Shown here piece after piece: positions 62,316 to 64,000 of a stretch of DNA of 64,000 nucleotides (the stretch's first letter is position 1; the number at the start of each line of letters is the position of its first letter). The stretch comes from Doryteuthis pealeii. Lineage: Eukaryota > Mollusca > Cephalopoda > Myopsida > Loliginidae. The position numbers and the translations under genes are program-made. The notes under the pieces are model-generated. The model saw nothing but the letters and a program-made list of their open reading frames with translations, searched no databases and was not told the origin of the DNA. The stretch covers positions 55,215,732-55,279,731 of the forward strand of contig CM042157.1 of NCBI GenBank assembly GCA_023376005.1. Direction: 5' to 3'.

Positions 62316-62646
62316 CTAAAAATAGAAAAATAATGACAAAATGCAATACAAAATTATCTCGCAATAATCAACAAACTATAAAATTTGATTAGAATGTATC
62401 TAAGATTTAATAATTGATTCTAACCAATCAAAATAATCCAATATCACTTTATTTGGTTCTGCCCTATCACAAGAAAATCATAAGATTGATCAACTAATTT
62501 TAATTTTTCTTGGCTTGATCATGAGTTGTTGGTTAAATTAACCCTTTTGCAGGCAGATAACCTTTTTCAATCCTTATAGAGTGGGAAAATTATTTTCAGA
62601 AAATTTGCAAAATAGACAGTATGTTCAAACAAGTCAATTAATCATG

Positions 62647-62647
<1 letters not shown>

Positions 62648-62702
<55 letters not shown>
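62648..62702. repeat. TA then TG microsatellite
   Basis: About 15 TA units followed by about 11 TG units. Confidence 0.95.
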
Positions 62703-62871
62703 CTCCCAATACTCGGTAGAGCCCTCTAGGGGTGACTTAAATTAACTTTCATTGCCAGCATATATAAAGCAATGATTGCCTGTTCACAGACTGGATCTCT
62801 CTGGTGATCATAAAATATATAAACAAATGTATGTATTTAATATAGTTTAAAAACCACCCCTTTTATGGCAG

Positions 62872-62992
62872 CGGTCAAATGGCCGAGAGGTTAAGAAGTC
62901 AGGTGGATTTTGCTCCTGGTCAGAGGTAGTTGTTGTGTCTAGCCACACTGAAGAAGCGTGAAATGCCGAAAGACGTGTCTGTGGACGACTTA
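62872..62992 (+). repeat. tRNA-like sequence, Leu/Ser type (possible SINE)
   Basis: GCGGTCAAATGGCCGAGAGG, then TTAAGAAGTCAGG, resembles the D-arm of class II tRNAs. The downstream AGCCACACTGAAGAAGCG and TGCCGAAAGACGTGTCTGT are not tRNA-like. No proper T-arm is seen, so I treat it as a SINE-like head. Confidence 0.45.
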
Positions 62993-63004
62993 ATATATAT
63001 ATAT

Positions 63005-63045
<41 letters not shown>
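62991..63045. repeat. TA array
   Basis: Two TA runs separated by an AAT break, directly after the tRNA-like sequence. Confidence 0.95.
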
Positions 63046-63047
<2 letters not shown>

Positions 63048-63499
63048 ATGATAATCTGATCAGCAATTCTGTGTCATAGTAGAATAGCTTGAAAACAATA
63101 AAGCACTCACTTTTAATTATGATATTTTGCAAAACAACTTTTACACAGTGGGGCCTCCTAGTAATGTTTGTATACATTAATATTAAATTGGTCAATGAGG
63201 AGCCAAAAGGAAAATGCCTTACAAAAAGAAAAACAAAAGTGTTGTACTGTTAGTAACAAAAATGTCACACTGCCTACAAAAGGGTTAATTGATAAAATAT
63301 AATAAGAATTCTGGATGAAAATAGTTAACAAAAGAGGATCCTAAAAAACAGAAACATTGGTTCAAATAAATTCTTTATCATATGAATTTCTGGGATGAGC
63401 AATTAATTTAAGCAACTAATCAAGAAGAAAAACTCTTAATTCAAACTAGGTTTACTTAAAAATTGACCTTGTATCACATCCTGCCATTGGTGGAGGGTT

Positions 63500-63905
63500 T
63501 GGTAGATTGATTCATTCATTTTAATGGCATGTCAACCTGTCTAGGGTTATTTTATGTCTAGAGGTTAGGGAATAATGTTCATTATATGTACATATTTACA
63601 TTTTTTTGTGAATTTGTTTCTGAAGAGATTTTTTGTATACAGTCCTGTTAAATATGAATAGATGTTTTTTTAAACAGATCTATTTGACCCATAGATGGGA
63701 CCCTAACAGGTATTACTACTCTAGGTCAGTGAATCTGGGAGTAATGGGAATGAATGGGTATTCCACAGTCCCCAGATCTCCAGAACTGAAACCTTACTAT
63801 CAGATGCAACTTAGTGTCATATCCAGAACACAGCTTTTGGGGAGGGGGAGGTATCTTAACCCTCTGCTGGAGATCCAGTCAATTTATTCTAAACCCCCAT
63901 GGTAA
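63500..63905. repeat. Dispersed repeat family D, nearly complete
   Basis: GATTGATTCATTCATTT, AATGGCATGTCAACCTGTCT, GGGTTATTTTATGTCTAGAG, GACCCATAGATGGGACCC, TAACAGGTATTACTACTCTA and CCCCAGATCTCCAGAACTG in order. About 400 bases, comparable to the 35.1 kb copy. Confidence 0.88.
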
Positions 63906-64000
63906 AGGGGTTGAGTAAATACATACAACAAATACCTGAAGAAAGCTGCAGAGTAAAATTGGCAAAACATTATGGCTATTTTAACAACCGAGATGAAAAT

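Noticed and set aside
63930..63975. Possible upstream exon (reading ...VLPILLCSFLQ) with GTATTTG donor in the phase required by exon 1
   Set aside because: The frame and donor fit, but the residues do not resemble the charged helix expected at the end of AAA2, and the acceptor is weak.

Overview
This window looks like animal nuclear DNA. It is strongly AT-rich, its one clear gene is broken into short exons by introns of 0.9 to 10 kb with GT-AG borders, and almost all remaining recognisable sequence is mobile-element debris. The gene is an axonemal (ciliary) dynein heavy chain. The mix of tRNA-derived SINEs, several LINE types, a Penelope-like element, Tc1, mariner and hAT-type DNA elements and long TA arrays would fit a mollusc, possibly an octopus-like cephalopod. 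That placement is an inference from overall character, not from a diagnostic marker.

The gene lies on the minus strand and runs off both ends. I located 17 exons between 62315 (5' side) and 3776 (3' side). Joined in order they give 2775 coding bases, exactly 925 codons, with every splice phase matching its neighbour. The segment starts near the end of AAA2 and then covers all of AAA3 (Walker A split over an intron, Walker B, sensor region, lid), all of AAA4 (Walker A, Walker B, sensor region), the rising coiled coil of the stalk, and the start of the microtubule-binding domain. The motor start, linker and tail lie beyond the right end. The rest of the stalk, AAA5, AAA6 and the C-terminus lie beyond the left end. 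The sequence most resembles the DNAH6 type of single-headed inner-arm dynein.

By region: 0-3 kb holds an LTR-like stretch, a decayed Tc1 transposase and a tRNA-derived SINE. 3.8-5 kb holds the two exons leading into the microtubule-binding domain. 5-10.7 kb is one intron with several SINEs and a stretch resembling 5S rRNA. 10.7-24 kb holds eight exons (stalk and AAA4) with a minisatellite and a hAT-like element. 24-30.5 kb is an intron with a large foldback repeat broken by a LINE fragment. 30.5-38.2 kb holds the AAA3 lid and AAA3-AAA4 connector exons plus more LINE and Tc1 debris. 38-52 kb holds the AAA3 exons, a mariner deletion derivative with intact ends, and a gypsy-like gag fragment. 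52-62 kb is a 10 kb intron with a Penelope-like element and a nearly complete but decayed non-LTR retrotransposon.

Apart from mobile elements I see no second gene. The most interesting unexplained structure is a pair of long diverged inverted repeats (about 29.3-30.0 kb and 39.1-40.4 kb) in the two introns flanking three consecutive exons whose summed length is a multiple of three. This arrangement could favour RNA pairing, editing, back-splicing or in-frame exon skipping. Also notable are possible 5S-derived SINE sequences and a recurrent convergent pairing of two tRNA-like SINE heads.
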